Origin: Deltaproteobacteria bacterium | Lineage (GTDB): Bacteria > Myxococcota > Polyangia > Haliangiales > Haliangiaceae | Assembly: GCA_018262455.1 (NCBI GenBank) | Contig: JAGSPR010000020.1 | Span: 1-28,657 of the forward strand | DNA: 28,657 nt | Direction: 5' to 3' | Shown here: positions 1 to 8,388 of the stretch, piece after piece | Layout: each line of letters starts with the position of its first letter | Numbering within the stretch: the stretch's first letter is position 1 | Position numbers and translations under genes: made by a program | Notes under the pieces: generated by a model | Told to the model about the DNA's origin: nothing | Databases searched by the model: none | The model's input: only the letters and a program-made list of their open reading frames with translations

Positions 1-16
1 ACCCCTCGCCCAAGGT

Positions 17-47
17 GGTTTCGGTCTAGAGGACGCGGACCGAAACC
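17..47. repeat. Perfect 10-bp inverted repeat (hairpin)
   Basis: Arms GGTTTCGGTC (17-26) and GACCGAAACC (38-47) are exact reverse complements around an 11-nt loop. There is no T-run, so it is not a textbook intrinsic terminator. It may end an upstream gene or be an operator for the APS-kinase-like gene that follows. Confidence 0.6.
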
Positions 48-73
48 GATCGACTGGCTCGGGGCCCGGCGTC

Positions 74-583
74 GTGGTGTGGTTCACCGGCCTCCCGGCG
101 TCGGGCAAGTCGACCCTGGCCGCCCGGATCCGTGACGATCTGCGCGACGCCATCCTGCTCGACAGCGACGAGGTCCGCGAGGTCCTCGGCGCCGGCCACT
201 ACGCACGCGCGGACCGCGACGAGTTCTATCGCACCCTGGGCGGGCTCGCGAACCTGCTCGCGCGTCAGGGCCACGTCGTGTTCGTCGCCGCGACCGCGCC
301 CCGCCGGATCCACCGCGAGGCCGCGCGCGCGCTGGCTCCGCGGTTCGTGGAGGTGTTCGTGCGGACGCCGCTCGCGACCTGCGAGGCGCGTGACGTGAAG
401 GGCCTGTACGCGCGGGCTCGCCGGGGAGATGCCCCGACCCTGCCAGGAGTCGGCGAGCCCTACGAGCCGCCGCTCGCCCCGGACGTGATCGCCGAAGGTG
501 GACACGACGACGCCGCGGCCGTCGCGATCGAGCGGCTGATCGCCCGTCCTCGCGGCCCTGCCGGCAACCTCACCGCGCCTTGA
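74..583 (+). CDS. cysC: Adenylyl-sulfate (APS) kinase-like protein, possibly 5'-partial
   Basis: APS kinase-type P-loop NTPase that would phosphorylate adenosine 5'-phosphosulfate to PAPS in sulfate activation. Seen: P-loop GLPASGKS at residues 6-13 right after the first beta strand (VWFTG), a DSDEVREVL segment near residue 30, and the family block CEARDVKGLYARARRG, where the usual RDPKGLY proline is V. The GTG used here cuts into the first beta strand, and the frame stays open to base 2 with no other in-frame ATG/GTG/TTG. The true start may therefore lie left of the window, although the hairpin at 17-47 argues for a start inside it. The 169 residues are near the usual ~175-200. The 3' end overlaps the convergent HlyD gene by 14 bp. 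No other sulfate-assimilation gene is visible, so a stand-alone PAPS or sugar-sulfation role is open. Confidence 0.8.
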   Translation: MVWFTGLPASGKSTLAARIRDDLRDAILLDSDEVREVLGAGHYARADRDEFYRTLGGLANLLARQGHVVFVAATAPRRIHREAARALAPRFVEVFVRTPLATCEARDVKGLYARARRGDAPTLPGVGEPYEPPLAPDVIAEGGHDDAAAVAIERLIARPRGPAGNLTAP

Positions 584-1805
584 TGCGCGCCCCATCGGTG
601 ACGCGATCACCGGGATGCACGATGACGGTGGCGCCATCGGGCAGCCCGCTCGCGATCTCGACCGCGGTCCTCCCGCGGTGGCCAATCTGGACCTGATGGA
701 GCCGAGCCCTCCCGGCTTCGACGACATAGACCGCCCACTCGCCCCGATCGCGGAACAGCGCGCTCGCCGGCACCACGCGGATCGCGTCCGCACGCCACGT
801 GATGATGCGCGCATCGATCCGGAACCCGTCGCCAAGCGAAGCCGGTGGATTGTCGATGGTCGCGACCACGTTGACGCGCTGCTCCTCGACGCCGAGCGCG
901 GAGATCCGGGTGAACGCGGAAGGCTCGACGCGCTCCACGTGACCCGTGAGGGGCTGGCCGAAGCCAGCATCGATCTGGACCTCCATGTCGGGAACGATCT
1001 TCGCCGCATCGCCCGATAGCACGTCGATCACGGCCTCGACCGCGCGGGGGTCGCCGACCTCGACGACCGGGGTCCCTGCGGCGACCGGCCCGGCGCTCTC
1101 GCGCACGACGCGCAACACGCGACCGTTCGCGGGCGAGGTCACCGGTGTGCCCGCGCCCACCCCGCGCGCTCCGCCCTCGTGCAGCATCGCGTCGATCGCG
1201 GCGGCGTCGGCAGTCGCCGCGAGGCGCTGCTGTTGCGCTGCCGCCAGGTCCTCGATCGCGAGGCGCTCGGCGAGCTCGGCGCGCTCGCGCTCGGAGGCCG
1301 TGATCGCGCCCGCCGCCGCGAGCCGTCGCGCGCGCTCGGCATCGCGCACCGCCAGGTCGCGTGCCGCGACCGCCCGCGAGATCGCGGTCGTGGCCTGACG
1401 CTCGCGAGCCCGCGCCGCCGCGAGCCGTGCGGTGAGCTCGGACCGGCTGCGCTCGTCGAGCAGCGGGGGCTTGGCCGGCCAGATCCGAGCGACGACACCA
1501 CCCGCGCGGACCTCGTCACCTGCGCGGACCTCGACGCGGTCGAGCTCGCCCGAGATCGGCGCGGCGATCACGAAGCGATCGCGGACCCGGGTCTGACCAT
1601 CCTCGGAGATCTCGACCTCGAGCGGAGCGCGGGTCACCATCGCGACATCGACCGACACCGGTGAGGGCAGAAATGCCCGGACCAAGGCGACGATCGCCGC
1701 GGCGCAGGCCACGCCGATCACGACCCGCTTGCTCCAGCGCACGATCGTCCGGCGCGTCTGGCGATTCGGCTTGTGCGCGGCACGGCGAAGTGGAGGGACG
1801 GCCAT
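570..1805 (-). CDS. HlyD/MacA-type periplasmic adaptor of an ABC exporter
   Basis: Membrane-fusion (adaptor) subunit linking an inner-membrane ABC transporter to an outer-membrane channel. Seen in 411 residues: a basic N-terminus, one membrane anchor at about 28-47, and a split biotinyl/lipoyl-like barrel (first half around IAAPISGELDRVEV, second around VTSPANGRVLRVVRESAGPV). Between them lies a long Ala/Arg/Glu-rich alpha-helical hairpin (about 120-205), followed by beta-barrel and membrane-proximal domains ending GLPDGATVIVHPGDRVTDGARIKAR. It is the last gene of a four-gene minus-strand operon, 12 bp after the permease stop, with an AACGAGG ribosome-binding site before the ATG. The substrate cannot be told from sequence. 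No outer-membrane TolC homologue is adjacent. Confidence 0.88.
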   Translation of the reverse strand: MAVPPLRRAAHKPNRQTRRTIVRWSKRVVIGVACAAAIVALVRAFLPSPVSVDVAMVTRAPLEVEISEDGQTRVRDRFVIAAPISGELDRVEVRAGDEVRAGGVVARIWPAKPPLLDERSRSELTARLAAARARERQATTAISRAVAARDLAVRDAERARRLAAAGAITASERERAELAERLAIEDLAAAQQQRLAATADAAAIDAMLHEGGARGVGAGTPVTSPANGRVLRVVRESAGPVAAGTPVVEVGDPRAVEAVIDVLSGDAAKIVPDMEVQIDAGFGQPLTGHVERVEPSAFTRISALGVEEQRVNVVATIDNPPASLGDGFRIDARIITWRADAIRVVPASALFRDRGEWAVYVVEAGRARLHQVQIGHRGRTAVEIASGLPDGATVIVHPGDRVTDGARIKAR

Positions 1806-1817
1806 GAGGACCTCGTT

Positions 1818-4181
1818 TCATTCAGCAGACTTGAGGACGCCGACCAGATCGAGCTGGTCGAGCTTGCGGCGCACGAGCAACGCGCTCGCGAGTCCCGACA
1901 GCAGGGCTATCAGCGAAGCGGTCGCATAGGTCATCGCCGAGAGGTGGAGCGGAAACCGCACCCACTCGCGATCCATGCCGGCGGCGAACAGGCTGGCGCC
2001 CCACGTGCCGAGGACGAGCCCGAGCGGGATCCCGACGACGACCTGGGCGGCGAGCTCGCCGAGCAAGATGCTCGAGATCTCTCCACGCGTGAAGCCGAGC
2101 ACGCGCAGGCTCGCGAGATCGCGGCTCCGCAGCGACAGCGCGATGCGCGCGTTGTTGTAGACGACCCCGGTCGCGATCGCGGCGGCGGAAAGCGTCAGGA
2201 TCAGCGTCATCACCAGCATCGATTCGCCAGTCTGCTTGCGGTACTGGTCGATGATGTGGGACGTGCTGGCAACCCCGATCACCTCGGGTTGCTGCTTGAG
2301 CTGGGCACGCACCTCGTCCTGGCGCGCGGGATCGACACTCAGCAACGCGGTCGAGATCTGAGGCTCCTCGCGCAGGACGTGCTGCAGCCAGTCGATCTGC
2401 GCGTACGCCTGCAGCCCGAACGCCTCGTCGATCAAGCCGACCACCACGACCTCGCGGGTTGGCCAGCTGCCCTCGAGGATCTCGGCCTCGACGCGGTCGC
2501 CGACATGGATGCCGAGCCGCTTCGCGAGCTCGTCGGTGACGACCACGCCCTCCTCCGGCAGCTCCAGCGGGGTCGTGCCGTGATCGAGCAAGTGGCGCAG
2601 CATCGGCTTGGCAGGCATGCCGGTGATCGTGCTGTCCCGCCAGCGGGCACCCGCGCGCAGCCGCACCGGGACCACGCGCTGGCCCTCGGCGAGCTCCACG
2701 CCGGGGAGGTGCTCGAGCTCGTGGATTGCGCTCGCCGGACGAGCCCGTCGGAACATGACGATCATGTCCTCCTGATGCTCGCGGATGAACGTCTCCGCCA
2801 TCAGGTGATCGAACGAGTCCCACGAGAACCGACCCAGCACGAAGATCCCGACGCCCATCGCGATCCCGAGGGTCGACATCGCGAATCGCACCGGCCGCCG
2901 CTGGATCTCGCGCACCACCATCATCGCCGCCGGGCCCGCGACCTGGCCGATTCCGAGCCGCTCGACCAGGGAACGGCGGTAGTCGAGCGGCGCCGGTGGA
3001 CGCATCGCCTGTGCAGGTGGCATGCGCGTGATCCGGCGCAGCGCGCCGAGCGCTCCCGCGACTGCGGCGGCGAGGCCGATCGCGAGAGTCAGCACGACCA
3101 GGCGCGGCGCGATCTGGAACACCTTCGTCGGGAACCGGTAGAAGTCTGCATAGAGGTTGGTCATCCACCGCGCGGCCCACGCGCCCGTCGCGAGACCGAC
3201 GATCCCGGCGAGCACGACGATCAGCGCCACCAGGGCCAGGTAGTGCCCCGCGATCCGGCGATCGGTGAAGCCGAGTGCCTTGAGCACGGCGATCTGCGTG
3301 CGCTCGAGGAACACGAGCCGTGACACGACGACGTTGACCAGGAACGCGGCCACCGCGAGGAAGATCGTGGGGATCACGAGCGCGAGCGAGCGCAGCACCC
3401 CGAGCTCGCCCGTGAGCGCGAAGTTCGACAGCTGCTTGTCGCGGCCGATCGCGTGGAACCCGCCGTACGGCGCGAGCTCGCGATCGACACCGTCGAGCAC
3501 GTCCGCCACCGACGCACCGGGATCGAGCTGGAGCACCACGTCGTCGAACGCACCCTCCATGTGGAACGCGGGCGCGATCGTCGACCGCAGCATCCACAGC
3601 ACGACGAACCGGCGGTTGTCCGCGATCATCTCGCGCCCTGACATCGCGAGCACGTACTCGGGAGACAGCGCGACGCCGACGATCTGGAGCTGGCGCAGGT
3701 GGCCTTCGATCACGGCAGGGATGTGGTCCCCGGGCCGCAGGTGCTGCGCCTCGGCGAACTGCTCGAGGACCACCGTCTCGTCGTTCGTGCCCGGCATCGG
3801 CAGCCGCCCGGCGCGCAGGTACAGCCCGTTGAGCGGCGGCACGCCGTCGTCGGGGATCGAGATGATCCGCCCGGTCACCGGGTCAGCCTCGCCCGGCAGC
3901 GGCACCATGACGTCCTCGACGATCCGCGGGTACGCGCGCATCACACCCGGGATGCGCTCGAGCCGCGTCGCGATCGCGTCCGGTGCCCGCGACACGTGCG
4001 CGAACACGTCGCCGAACCGATATTCCTCGTAGTAGGTGTCGCGCGCCGCGAGCAGCGACTGCCACGTACTGCGCAGCATGATCATCGCCATCATCCCGCA
4101 GGCGAGGACGAGCGCGATCGTGGCCACCTGGCCCTTGAGGCGCCACAGATCGCGTCCGAGCTTGTTGTCGAGCGCGCTCAC
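1818..4181 (-). CDS. FtsX-family ABC transporter permease, duplicated FtsX domains
   Basis: Inner-membrane permease of 787 residues with two FtsX-type halves. One N-terminal TM ([18 protein letters not shown]) is followed by a large extracytoplasmic domain and three TMs around 270-400. A second unit then follows: TM near [18 protein letters not shown], a periplasmic domain, and three C-terminal TMs ending [15 protein letters not shown] chose the GTG start ([13 protein letters not shown]) because it overlaps the ATPase stop by four bases (GTGA), typical of translational coupling; the longer open frame upstream is only the shadow of the ATPase gene. The ten-or-so-TM double-FtsX layout matches DevC/LolCE-like or macrolide-type exporters with a HlyD partner. 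Substrate unknown: lipoprotein, lipid or small-molecule export are all possible. Confidence 0.87.
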   Translation of the reverse strand: MSALDNKLGRDLWRLKGQVATIALVLACGMMAMIMLRSTWQSLLAARDTYYEEYRFGDVFAHVSRAPDAIATRLERIPGVMRAYPRIVEDVMVPLPGEADPVTGRIISIPDDGVPPLNGLYLRAGRLPMPGTNDETVVLEQFAEAQHLRPGDHIPAVIEGHLRQLQIVGVALSPEYVLAMSGREMIADNRRFVVLWMLRSTIAPAFHMEGAFDDVVLQLDPGASVADVLDGVDRELAPYGGFHAIGRDKQLSNFALTGELGVLRSLALVIPTIFLAVAAFLVNVVVSRLVFLERTQIAVLKALGFTDRRIAGHYLALVALIVVLAGIVGLATGAWAARWMTNLYADFYRFPTKVFQIAPRLVVLTLAIGLAAAVAGALGALRRITRMPPAQAMRPPAPLDYRRSLVERLGIGQVAGPAAMMVVREIQRRPVRFAMSTLGIAMGVGIFVLGRFSWDSFDHLMAETFIREHQEDMIVMFRRARPASAIHELEHLPGVELAEGQRVVPVRLRAGARWRDSTITGMPAKPMLRHLLDHGTTPLELPEEGVVVTDELAKRLGIHVGDRVEAEILEGSWPTREVVVVGLIDEAFGLQAYAQIDWLQHVLREEPQISTALLSVDPARQDEVRAQLKQQPEVIGVASTSHIIDQYRKQTGESMLVMTLILTLSAAAIATGVVYNNARIALSLRSRDLASLRVLGFTRGEISSILLGELAAQVVVGIPLGLVLGTWGASLFAAGMDREWVRFPLHLSAMTYATASLIALLSGLASALLVRRKLDQLDLVGVLKSAE

Positions 4182-4891
4182 CAGCGCAGCTCCTCGGCCG
4201 TCCTCCGATGAGCCGGCACCTCGGTGCGGATGATCCGACCATCGGCGAGCGTGATCACGCGATCCGCGATCGCGGCGATCGGCGCGTTGTGGGTGATGAT
4301 CGCGGTGGTCGTGCCGAGCTCGTGGTTGATGCGCTCGAGCACCGCGAGGACACGCACCCCGGTCTGGAAGTCGAGCGCGCCGGTCGGCTCGTCGCACAGC
4401 AGCAGGTCCGGCCGCTTCGCGATCGCCCGCGCCACGGCGACCCGCTGCTGCTCGCCGCCCGAGAGCTGCGCCGGGAAGTGATCGACGCGCTCGCCGAGCC
4501 CGACCAGGTCCAGGGCCTCGACGGGCTCCATCGGATCGTCGGCGATCTCGGTGACGAGCGCGACGTTCTCGCGCGCGGTGAGGCTCGGGATCAGGTTGTA
4601 GAACTGGAACACGAACCCGACATGCCGCCGGCGGTACATCGTGAGCTCGTCCTCGTCGGCGTTGGTCAGGTCCTCTCCGCGGTAGACGACCTGGCCCTCG
4701 GTACACACATCGAGGCCACCCAGGATGTTGAGCAGCGTGGACTTGCCGCTCCCCGAGACGCCGAGGAGCACGACGAGCTCGCGCTCGAACAGATCGAGGT
4801 CGACGCCCTGCAGCGCCGCGACGTCGACCTCGCCCATCTGGTAGTGCTTGGTCAGCCCACGGGCCTCGATCACCACGGGCCGATCGGTCAT
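4178..4891 (-). CDS. ABC transporter ATP-binding protein (MacB/LolD type)
   Basis: Nucleotide-binding subunit powering the FtsX permease. Seen: Walker [11 protein letters not shown]-loop [18 protein letters not shown], signature [14 protein letters not shown], Walker [13 protein letters not shown], and H-loop TAIITHN. The LTARENV and DEPTGALD wording is characteristic of the LolD/MacB/FtsE group. I prefer the ATG at 4891 ([17 protein letters not shown]) on family alignment. ATG 4924 and GTG 4930 are in frame, the latter directly abutting the upstream lipoprotein stop, and a GGTGAG motif precedes ATG 4924, so a start 11 or 13 residues longer is possible. Second gene of the operon; its stop overlaps the permease start. 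Confidence 0.9.
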   Translation of the reverse strand: MTDRPVVIEARGLTKHYQMGEVDVAALQGVDLDLFERELVVLLGVSGSGKSTLLNILGGLDVCTEGQVVYRGEDLTNADEDELTMYRRRHVGFVFQFYNLIPSLTARENVALVTEIADDPMEPVEALDLVGLGERVDHFPAQLSGGEQQRVAVARAIAKRPDLLLCDEPTGALDFQTGVRVLAVLERINHELGTTTAIITHNAPIAAIADRVITLADGRIIRTEVPAHRRTAEELRW

Positions 4892-4930
4892 CAGGTCACC
4901 ACGGACCGAAGATGCATCCACCATGCCCAC

Positions 4931-5299
4931 TCAGCTCACCGGCTGCTCGCAGCCGATGTGGGCGACCGTGCAGCGACCGGCGGCGCACCTCGCGGTCGCC
5001 GTGCAACCGACGGGGACCGGCTCGCACGTCAGGGGTTGGCACACGAGGCTGCGCTGCGAGCATCGGGTCTCGAGCTCCAGCAGCAGCGAATCGATCTGGG
5101 GCCGGACCACGGCCTCGAACGGTGGCGATGGCGGGCACTCGGTACAGCAGTTCAGCTGCGAGGGCATCAAGCCGCAGTCATCGTCGGTGGCGCACTCGCG
5201 CTCGGGCGTGGCCGTCGTGGACGATGAGACGCTGCGACCCTGGCGCACGGGATCGTCGCACGCGACGAGCAGGATCCATCCGATCAGCCAGGGCTGCAT
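4931..5299 (-). CDS. Small Cys-rich lipoprotein, first gene of the ABC-exporter operon
   Basis: Unrecognised 122-residue protein. It begins MQPWLIGWILLVAC, a short hydrophobic signal with an LVAC lipobox (Cys13), so it is probably a lipid-anchored exported protein. The mature part carries many cysteines (ECATDDDC, NCCTEC, then seven more spaced to the C-terminus), suggesting several disulfides. I chose this ATG because the frame upstream is signal-less and overlaps the divergent promoter region. Its stop TGA directly abuts the possible GTG start of the ATPase, so it leads the operon and may be a cargo or accessory of the exporter. Cys-rich lipoproteins of this style are common in myxobacteria (general knowledge). 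Function unknown. Confidence 0.72.
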   Translation of the reverse strand: MQPWLIGWILLVACDDPVRQGRSVSSSTTATPERECATDDDCGLMPSQLNCCTECPPSPPFEAVVRPQIDSLLLELETRCSQRSLVCQPLTCEPVPVGCTATARCAAGRCTVAHIGCEQPVS

Positions 5300-5324
5300 G
5301 TGCCACCGATGCACCACGGGCCGG

Positions 5325-5337
5325 TGCAATCCTTGCG
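5325..5337. promoter_or_regulatory. Candidate activator palindrome (variant)
   Basis: TGCAATCCTTGCG, one base off CGCA-N5-TGCG. Its centre is about 117 bp upstream of the start predicted for the flavodoxin gene. It sits between two divergent genes and could serve either. Confidence 0.4.
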
Positions 5338-5421
5338 GGCGTCTCAGGCGGTGGCTGGCAGATTCGGTGGATCGCTGTGCCCGGATCTCCATGACGACCG
5401 GGAACTGCATCGAGTGTGCCG

Positions 5422-5437
5422 GGGCGCGCCCCTTGCA
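5422..5437 (+). promoter_or_regulatory. Sigma-54-like promoter of the flavodoxin-membrane gene
   Basis: GGGCGCGCCCCTTGCA matches the -24/-12 pattern GG-N10-GC with TTGCA at -12. The C of GC (5436) is 15 nt before the ATG at 5451, predicting a start about 3 nt before the ATG. Confidence 0.6.
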
Positions 5438-5450
5438 GCGACGATCCGTC

Positions 5451-6380
5451 ATGCGGAGCGACCATCGCATCCTCGTCGCGTTCGGGTCCGAGCGCGGCAG
5501 CACCCCCGAGATCGCCGAGTCCATCGCGGCCACGTTGCGCGAGCGTGGGCTCGCGGTCGATTGCCTGCCCGCGGCGGAGATCCGCGACCTCGCCCCGTAC
5601 GACGCCGTGATCGTCGGCGACGCGCTGCACCTCGGCGGCTGGTATCACCAGGCCCACCGCTTCGTGACGCACCACGCAACCGCGCTGCGGCGGCGCGCGG
5701 TCTGGATGTTCTCCAGCGGGTCGCTCGATGAAGCCTGGACGACGTCCTGGGAGTCCCCCAATCGCGTGGAGCGACCCGTGCCCGCGCGGGTCGCCGTCCT
5801 GATGGATCGGGTCGGGGCCCGCGGACACACCACGTTCGAGGATCAGCTCGCCGCCGGCGCCGAGCGTGTTCCTGGAGCCGAGATGGCCTGCCATGCGTGG
5901 GCGGATCGGCTCGCCGAACGGTTGCTCGCGGTGCCTCCCGTCGTGGCCGGGCCGATCGCAACGCCCCCACGGTGGTTGCTCGCGACCCTGTGCCTCTCCG
6001 TCGGGATCACGGCGATCGGCGGGGGCCTCGCGTTGATCCTCCGACCGGATGGCTCGCTCCTCCACATGCCACTCTCCATGCTCGCTCACTCGCCGTTCTC
6101 GAGCTTCCTCGTGCCCGGGCTGTTGCTCGTGTTCGTCGTCGGGCTCGACGCGCTGATCGCCGGGGTCCTCGTCGTGCGGGACTCGCCGATCGCGAATGCG
6201 GCCGCTCTGATGGCGGGAGCGGCGCTGTTCATCTGGATCGTCGCGGAGATGCTGTTCCTGCGCTCGGTGCACGCACTTGCGCTCGGCTACCTGGCCGCGG
6301 CCGGCGCGATCCTCGGGGAAGCCCTGCGCCGCTCGCGGAGGGGCGAGTGGTCACCGACCATGCACGCGTTCTGCACCTGA
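5451..6380 (+). CDS. Flavodoxin-domain protein fused to a four-helix membrane domain
   Basis: The N-terminal ~160 residues look like a flavodoxin of the HemG/flavodoxin_5 type: RILVAFGSERGSTPEIAESIA is the FMN phosphate-binding region, followed by YDAVIVGDALHLGGWYHQAHRFV and VWMFSSGSL. The second half (about 172-295) has four predicted TM helices (starting WLLATLCLSVGI, FLVPGLLLVFVV, AALMAGAALFIW and ALALGYLAAAGA). The protein is probably anchored in the inner membrane with the flavin domain in the cytoplasm. The start ATG (MRSDHRILVAFGS) is fixed by family fit and by the promoter. HemG itself is a lone domain of ~180 residues, so the membrane tail is unusual. Whether it oxidises protoporphyrinogen or passes electrons to a quinone is unknown. 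The next gene (USP) starts 34 bp on with its own promoter. Confidence 0.82.
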   Translation: MRSDHRILVAFGSERGSTPEIAESIAATLRERGLAVDCLPAAEIRDLAPYDAVIVGDALHLGGWYHQAHRFVTHHATALRRRAVWMFSSGSLDEAWTTSWESPNRVERPVPARVAVLMDRVGARGHTTFEDQLAAGAERVPGAEMACHAWADRLAERLLAVPPVVAGPIATPPRWLLATLCLSVGITAIGGGLALILRPDGSLLHMPLSMLAHSPFSSFLVPGLLLVFVVGLDALIAGVLVVRDSPIANAAALMAGAALFIWIVAEMLFLRSVHALALGYLAAAGAILGEALRRSRRGEWSPTMHAFCT

Positions 6381-6386
6381 ACCCGT

Positions 6387-6402
6387 TGGCAACGTGCTTG
6401 CA
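6387..6402 (+). promoter_or_regulatory. Sigma-54-like promoter of the tandem-USP gene
   Basis: TGGCAACGTGCTTGCA fits TGGCA-N6-TTGCA with exact GG-N10-GC spacing. The C of GC (6401) is 14 nt before ATG 6415. Confidence 0.7.
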
Positions 6403-6414
6403 CGAGCTGCGAAC

Positions 6415-7308
6415 ATGACGTTCCACAAGATCCTGTGCGCTACCGATTTCTCGCGAGGGGCGGAGCAGGCGCTGCGGGTCGCGGCCCGGATCGCGGGCGA
6501 TGCCAGCGCCGAGCTGGTGATCGTCCACGCGACCTACCTGCCGCCGAGTGCGTTCGCGGGCGAGCTGCCGTTCCCGACCGAAGCGATCCGGCAGATGGCC
6601 GAAGACACGCAGCGCGATCTCGAAGCCGCGACCCGCGCCGCGATCGAGCTCGGGGCGAAGCGCGTGACCGCCCAGCCGCTCGTCAATGGCCCGCCGTGGC
6701 TCCGGATCGTCGAAACGCTCGAGCAAGATCCCGCCTACGACCTTGTCGTGATGGGGACCCAGGGCCGGACCGGCCTCGCGCGGGTGCTCCTCGGCTCGGT
6801 GGCGGAGAAGGTGGTGCGTCATGCGCCGTGTCCGGTGTTGACGATCCGGCCCGACAGCAAGCTGGAGCCATTCACGAACGCCCTGTGTCCGGTCGATTTC
6901 TCCGACAGCGCGCGGCGTGCCGTCGACCTGGCAGGCACGCTCGTCGCGCCGAACGGCAAGATCACGCTCTTGCACGTCATCGAGGCGCCGGTCGCATTCT
7001 CCGGCGAACCGCTGGCACCCGCGTTCCTCCAGGATCTGTCGAAGCGCTCGGCCGATCTGCTCGAACACTGGGCAGCCCGGCTGCGCGAGCAGGTCGCGGT
7101 GCCGGTGCTTATCCGCTCGCGGGTCGGCAACGCGGGAGCGCAGACGCTGGCCGTGCTGCACGAGGACCCCACGTTCGATCTCGTCACGATGGGGAGCCAC
7201 GGCCGGACCGGCATCCGGCGGGCGCTGATCGGCTCGGTCGCTGAAAAGATCGTGCGTCACGCCCCGTGCCCGGTGCTGGTCGCACATGGTCGGGAAGGCG
7301 CTCACTGA
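6415..7308 (+). CDS. Universal stress protein with two UspA domains
   Basis: Cytoplasmic stress protein of 297 residues with two UspA folds. Domain 1 (about 1-145) opens MTFHKILCATDFSRGAEQAL and ends with the ATP-binding signature GTQGRTGLARVLLGS then APCPVLTIR. Domain 2 (about 150-295) opens NALCPVDFSDSARRAVDLA and ends GSHGRTGIRRALIGS then APCPVLVA. Both keep G-x2-G-x9-G-S, so both should bind ATP. Tandem USPs of this kind are common in hypoxia/stress regulons. The start is secure because M-x-x-K-I-L is the normal USP N-terminus. It has no Shine-Dalgarno sequence. Its stop lies 8 bp from the stop of the convergent CBS gene. Confidence 0.93.
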   Translation: MTFHKILCATDFSRGAEQALRVAARIAGDASAELVIVHATYLPPSAFAGELPFPTEAIRQMAEDTQRDLEAATRAAIELGAKRVTAQPLVNGPPWLRIVETLEQDPAYDLVVMGTQGRTGLARVLLGSVAEKVVRHAPCPVLTIRPDSKLEPFTNALCPVDFSDSARRAVDLAGTLVAPNGKITLLHVIEAPVAFSGEPLAPAFLQDLSKRSADLLEHWAARLREQVAVPVLIRSRVGNAGAQTLAVLHEDPTFDLVTMGSHGRTGIRRALIGSVAEKIVRHAPCPVLVAHGREGAH

Positions 7309-7316
7309 TCCCGCGG

Positions 7317-7778
7317 TCAGGCGGCCTGCCGCTTGCGGGGTTCGCTGATCGCGACCAGGGTCTGAGGGATCTTCATGCTCGCGTTCGTGATCCGGCTGCC
7401 CGGCCGGACGCTCGCGGCGGCGAGATCGCCCAGCGAGATCATCCCGATCGCTCGGCCGTGCTCGTCGACCACCGGCAACCGACGCACCTGGTACTGCGCC
7501 ATCAGCTGCTCGACGTCGATCGCCCGGTAGTGACGCTGGGCGGCGACCACGTGGTTCGCCATCGCGGTGGCCACGGGGACGGCCGCGAGGGGGCGCCCCT
7601 GGGTGTACGCCGCCATGGAGATGTCGCGGTCGGTGATCATGCCGACCACGGTGTCATCGTCCGCGACGACCGGGAGTGCACCCACGTCGTGCTCCCACAT
7701 CAGGCGTGCGGCGTCGGCCAGGGAATCGCCGACGTGACAGGTCACGACCGGCTGGCTCATCAGGGACTGGACTCGCAT
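7317..7778 (-). CDS. CBS-pair protein (two CBS domains), paralogue 1
   Basis: 153-residue cytoplasmic protein made of a CBS pair, a module that binds adenosine nucleotides and acts as an energy/redox sensor. CBS 1 is at about 7-60 (VVTCHVGDSLADAARLMWEHDVGALPVV, GMITDRD at 46-52) and CBS 2 at about 72-125 (LMAQYQVRRLPVVDEHGRAIGMISLGDLA). A short basic tail ends PRKRQAA. No enzyme or DNA-binding domain is attached. The ATG (MRVQSLMSQ) is chosen over a much longer open frame because CBS proteins begin here and a sigma-54-like element lies 18 nt before it; GGAAGA is a possible ribosome site. A close paralogue lies at 23153-23620. It resembles M. tuberculosis Hrp1, a DosR-regulon CBS protein, in architecture. 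Confidence 0.9.
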   Translation of the reverse strand: MRVQSLMSQPVVTCHVGDSLADAARLMWEHDVGALPVVADDDTVVGMITDRDISMAAYTQGRPLAAVPVATAMANHVVAAQRHYRAIDVEQLMAQYQVRRLPVVDEHGRAIGMISLGDLAAASVRPGSRITNASMKIPQTLVAISEPRKRQAA

Positions 7779-7794
7779 CGTGGTCTTCCGTCTC

Positions 7795-7810
7795 TGCAGC
7801 GACCGGGCCA
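7795..7810 (-). promoter_or_regulatory. Sigma-54-like promoter of CBS gene 1
   Basis: On the minus strand TGGCCCGGTCGCTGCA, GG-N10-GC, close to the TGGCCCG-N4-NTGCA of CBS gene 2. The C of GC (7796) is 18 nt before ATG 7778. Confidence 0.6.
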
Positions 7811-7854
7811 TGGGCGACGCACACCGTGCACGTACGCGCGCGTCCCGACCGGCG

Positions 7855-7867
7855 CGCAGGTCTTGCG
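7855..7867. promoter_or_regulatory. Candidate activator palindrome, CBS gene 1, site 1
   Basis: CGCAGGTCTTGCG, exact CGCA-N5-TGCG, centred about 77 bp upstream of the start predicted for CBS gene 1. Confidence 0.45.
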
Positions 7868-7884
7868 AGCCAGCGACCGTTTGC

Positions 7885-7897
7885 TGCATTCCTTGCG
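7885..7897. promoter_or_regulatory. Candidate activator palindrome, CBS gene 1, site 2 (variant)
   Basis: TGCATTCCTTGCG, one base off CGCA-N5-TGCG. Its centre is 30 bp from site 1, close to three helical turns. Just beyond lies a perfect 12-bp palindrome CGCTGCGCAGCG (7902-7913). Confidence 0.35.
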
Positions 7898-7971
7898 TCG
7901 CCGCTGCGCAGCGCCGGATCGGCCGCGTCTGCACGGGAAGTTGATGGACGCCCGTGGTAACGGTTCCTCCC

Positions 7972-8388
7972 ATGCAGAGCCATCGCGTGCTCGTCGTCGA
8001 TGACTACGCGGATTCGGCCGAGCTGCTCTGTGTCGTGCTCCAGACGCTCGGCTACGAGGCGCGCGCGGCGTTCACCGGCAGCGCCGCGCTGGACGTCGCG
8101 CTCGAGTTCAGGCCCGACATCGTGATCCTCGACCTCGAGCTTCCGGACATGACCGGCTACGAGATCGCCCGGACGCTGCGCGAACGTCAGGACGGCCACT
8201 CCCTCCACTTGATCGCGCTCACCGGCAACACGCGAGCGGACGCACTCGCGCACGCGTCGGAGGCGGGCTTCGATCAGTACGTCGTCAAGCCGCTCGGGAT
8301 GGCCAGGATTGTTCGCCTGATGACGCACGCAGCGGTGCAAGCGCGCTCCGCGCAGGGCGATCCACGGCTCGAGACATCCGGGCCTTGA
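7972..8388 (+). CDS. Single-domain response regulator (receiver only)
   Basis: CheY-like receiver of 138 residues without an output domain. Seen: acidic pair VVDDY (Asp10/11), phospho-acceptor Asp54 in IVILDLELPDMTG, Thr84 in LIALTGN, and Lys106 in YVVKPLG. This is a full active-site set. The start ATG (MQSHRVLVVDD) follows family fit; GTG 7954 is in frame six codons earlier. No clear Shine-Dalgarno or sigma-54 element precedes it. The last 104 bp overlap the end of the convergent P-type ATPase gene. It is a plausible phosphorelay partner for the three histidine kinases in the window, but pairing is inference. Confidence 0.88.
   Translation: MQSHRVLVVDDYADSAELLCVVLQTLGYEARAAFTGSAALDVALEFRPDIVILDLELPDMTGYEIARTLRERQDGHSLHLIALTGNTRADALAHASEAGFDQYVVKPLGMARIVRLMTHAAVQARSAQGDPRLETSGP

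Noticed and set aside
4178..4706. Permease frame extended upstream to 4706
   Set aside because: The extension is an Arg-rich shadow of the ATPase gene; the GTG at 4181 gives GTGA coupling and a normal N-terminus.
5322..5337. GG-N10-GC at 5323-5336 as a promoter for the flavodoxin gene
   Set aside because: A better element (GGGCGCGCCCCTTGCA) lies at the shared 15-nt distance; this stretch fits the activator palindrome instead.
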